From Rhizobium mayense (lineage in GTDB: Bacteria > Pseudomonadota > Alphaproteobacteria > Rhizobiales > Rhizobiaceae), in NCBI RefSeq assembly GCF_030272705.1, contig NZ_JARFYM010000017.1, forward strand, positions 1 through 64,000: a stretch of 64,000 nt of DNA. The letters are read 5' to 3'. The translations under genes were made by a program, and so were the position numbers. Below the pieces are notes generated by a model. It was not told the origin of the DNA. It saw nothing but the letters and a program-made list of their open reading frames with translations, and did not search any database. Positions 61,196-64,000 of the stretch are shown here, piece by piece; position 1 is the stretch's first letter, and each line of letters begins with the position of its first letter.

Positions 61196-62524
61196 ATGTC
61201 CGGTGATGCTGTGACCGGTGCTGCCACAGCCCAAATGCCAGATACTGCTGCGGCCGATTTCATTCATTCCCTTTTCAAGCCTGCCCATATTCTGGTCGCC
61301 ATTTCGGGCGGCAGCGATTCCACCGGTCTCCTGGCCGCTCTTGCCGAACAGCTGAAATCCTTCCCGAATTCCGAGATTGCCCTTTCTGCGGCGACCATAG
61401 ATCACGGCTTGCGGACAGAGTCCGCCGAGGAAGCGCGCGACGTCGCCGCTCTCTGTGCAAGGCTTGGCGTGCCCCATATCGTTCGTCGCTGGGAGGGTGA
61501 GAAGCCGAAGAGCGGTATCATGGCTGCTGCCCGTGAGGCGCGTTATGGGCTGCTCGCCGATATAGCGGTCGAAATCTCTGCCAATGTCGTCGTCACCGCG
61601 CACACGCTCGATGACCAGCATGAGACGCTGGCGATGCGCGCTGCGCGTCTCAGCGAAGGTGAGGGCGGAGCCGGCACCGGCATTGCCGACGCGATGCTTT
61701 TCGATCGGCGCCTGTGGATCGTCCGGCCGTTTCTCGCCTGCCGACGGGCAGATATTCGCGCCTATCTTACGCAGCGCGGCATGTCCTGGTTGGACGATCC
61801 GAGCAATGAGGATATCCGCTACGAGCGTGTGCGCACACGAAAGCGCCTGGCGCAGGAGGATGGCGCGTCGTTCTCCGTGGCCAATAGTGGCGGTGTGGCT
61901 CGCGCGGCGCTCTCGGCGAAAGCTGCTGCTTGGCTGGACAGACATGTGGTTGTCCATGCGGACGTCCTCTGCGTCATCAGCCGGGATGCGCTGACCGTCG
62001 ATGAGGCCGTGCTCTCCTACGCGCTGTCCAACCTTGCCGCCGTATTTGGCGGTGAACCCTACGGGCCGGGCCGCGAGCGGATGCGCCATATCCTGGATTT
62101 CATCGGCGAGGACAAGCCGGGGCGGCGCACGGCGGGGGGAGTGGTCTTCGACCTGCGCTGGGATGGGCTCTATCTCATGCGCGAAAGCCGCGACATCCAG
62201 CCGCTTGTGCTTGCGTCGGGAGCTGATGGTGTTTGGGATGGCCGCTTCCGCATCGTCAATCACGGCCCGACCGCCGTCCGTATCGAAGCGGCAGGCGCAA
62301 GCGGTACAGCGAAGTTTCCGGAAGGGTTGCCGAAAGGTGCCGTACAGCGGGCACGGGCGGTTTTGCCGCGGGTCTTCGTCTGCGGTGACGGGAACAGCGC
62401 GTCAGTCGCGATTGCGCCTTATGTCGCGCCTTTCGACCGCTTTTTGACACGATTCGACCTCACATTCGCCGATCGCTTGGCGGCTTGCTTTGGCCGTGAA
62501 CCCTATACGCCGCCGCCGCTTTGA
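61196..62524 (+). CDS. tilS: tRNA(Ile)-lysidine synthase TilS
   Basis: A 442-residue N-type ATP pyrophosphatase that converts the wobble C of tRNA-Ile(CAU) to lysidine. The P-loop SGGSDS is at residues 37-42, TIDHGLRTESAEEARDVA at about 67-84, and HTLDDQHETLAMR at about 140. A C-terminal substrate-recognition part follows (VLPRVFVCGDGNSASVAI). It is encoded directly after cpoB (5-base gap, no clear ribosome site; a later ATG at 61235 is possible) and before ftsH, a neighbour pair seen in many bacteria. Confidence 0.93.
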   Translation: MSGDAVTGAATAQMPDTAAADFIHSLFKPAHILVAISGGSDSTGLLAALAEQLKSFPNSEIALSAATIDHGLRTESAEEARDVAALCARLGVPHIVRRWEGEKPKSGIMAAAREARYGLLADIAVEISANVVVTAHTLDDQHETLAMRAARLSEGEGGAGTGIADAMLFDRRLWIVRPFLACRRADIRAYLTQRGMSWLDDPSNEDIRYERVRTRKRLAQEDGASFSVANSGGVARAALSAKAAAWLDRHVVVHADVLCVISRDALTVDEAVLSYALSNLAAVFGGEPYGPGRERMRHILDFIGEDKPGRRTAGGVVFDLRWDGLYLMRESRDIQPLVLASGADGVWDGRFRIVNHGPTAVRIEAAGASGTAKFPEGLPKGAVQRARAVLPRVFVCGDGNSASVAIAPYVAPFDRFLTRFDLTFADRLAACFGREPYTPPPL

Positions 62525-62563
62525 GACTTATTGACGGAAAAAGCGCGTGGCGATGCGGTTTGC

Positions 62564-62592
62564 CTTGGCAAGGGCTTGGCGCAACCCTATGT
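62564..62592 (+). promoter_or_regulatory. Putative heat-shock (sigma-32 type) promoter of ftsH
   Basis: CTTGGC (62564-62569) and CCCTATGT (62585-62592) are separated by 15 bases, resembling the CTTGAA/CCCCATNT sigma-32 consensus. It lies 57 bases upstream of the ftsH ATG. In E. coli ftsH is sigma-32 controlled; assignment here is by motif only. Confidence 0.4.
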
Positions 62593-62648
62593 TAGGGATC
62601 AAGTAATGCCGCCGTTCGACGGCGGAAGTTTCAGTGCTGGGGAGTTCG

Positions 62649-64000
<1,352 letters not shown>

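Overview
The window reads as a contiguous stretch of the main chromosome of a Rhizobium-type alphaproteobacterium. It is GC-rich and densely packed. It carries rcdA (DUF1465), a sulfolipid sqdB-sqdD-sqdC operon, a class I aldolase/pgk/gap/transketolase cluster, an ECF42-type sigma factor with a YCII partner, and an lpiA-atvA (acvB) pair. The lpiA-atvA pair was characterised in Rhizobium tropici and Sinorhizobium medicae, so the R. tropici group is a reasonable guess, but nothing here proves the species. No rRNA, tRNA, CRISPR array, insertion sequence or prophage was seen.

Layout. 1-2981: end of a chemotaxis cluster (MCP tail, cheW, cheR, cheB). 2978-4365: an SDR dehydrogenase and its TetR regulator, each preceded by a copy of the same operator-like sequence, then a palindromic intergenic repeat. 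4786-7802: SuhB-type phosphatase and a MotA/TolQ-like plus MotB/OmpA-like pair. 7806-16972: ECF42/YCII module, ABC exporter, rpmE, rcdA with a TTAA-N7-TTAA CtrA-type box upstream, DUF1192, an MFS protein, PhzF and a xenobiotic acetyltransferase. 17214-25228 (minus strand): glycolysis/pentose-phosphate genes fbaB, pgk, gap and tkt with a K+/H+ antiporter between gap and pgk. 25629-26570: DUF4164, zapA and a likely 6S RNA.

26638-41647 is an accessory-looking block between zapA/6S RNA and the 5-formyl-THF cyclo-ligase gene, which are neighbours in many bacteria. It is a run of regulators beside small target genes: MarR/ClC, XRE/SDR, ArsR/SRPBCC, HxlR/MFS and LysR/SDR-VOC. It also holds lpiA-atvA (lysyl-phosphatidylglycerol synthesis and hydrolysis, acid tolerance) and a HAD phosphatase. 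41753-46121: cyclo-ligase, YmdB-like phosphoesterase, exported MBL-fold protein, yebC, LLM flavin oxidoreductase.

46305-50272 is the Holliday-junction operon ruvC-ruvA-ruvB. It has a VapBC-type toxin-antitoxin pair inside it and an unannotated 58-codon ORF that exactly bridges ruvA and ruvB. 50367-53911: DinB-like protein and the convergent sqdBDC operon. 54049-61190: the Tol-Pal envelope operon (ybgC, tolQ, tolR, tolA, an extra free-standing TolA C-terminal domain protein, tolB, pal, cpoB). 61196-64000: tilS and the start of ftsH.

The most noteworthy items are the duplicated TolA domain-III gene, the ruvA/ruvB bridging small ORF, VapBC nested in the ruv operon, the CtrA-type box in front of rcdA, and two related SDR proteins that lack the catalytic Tyr/Lys.
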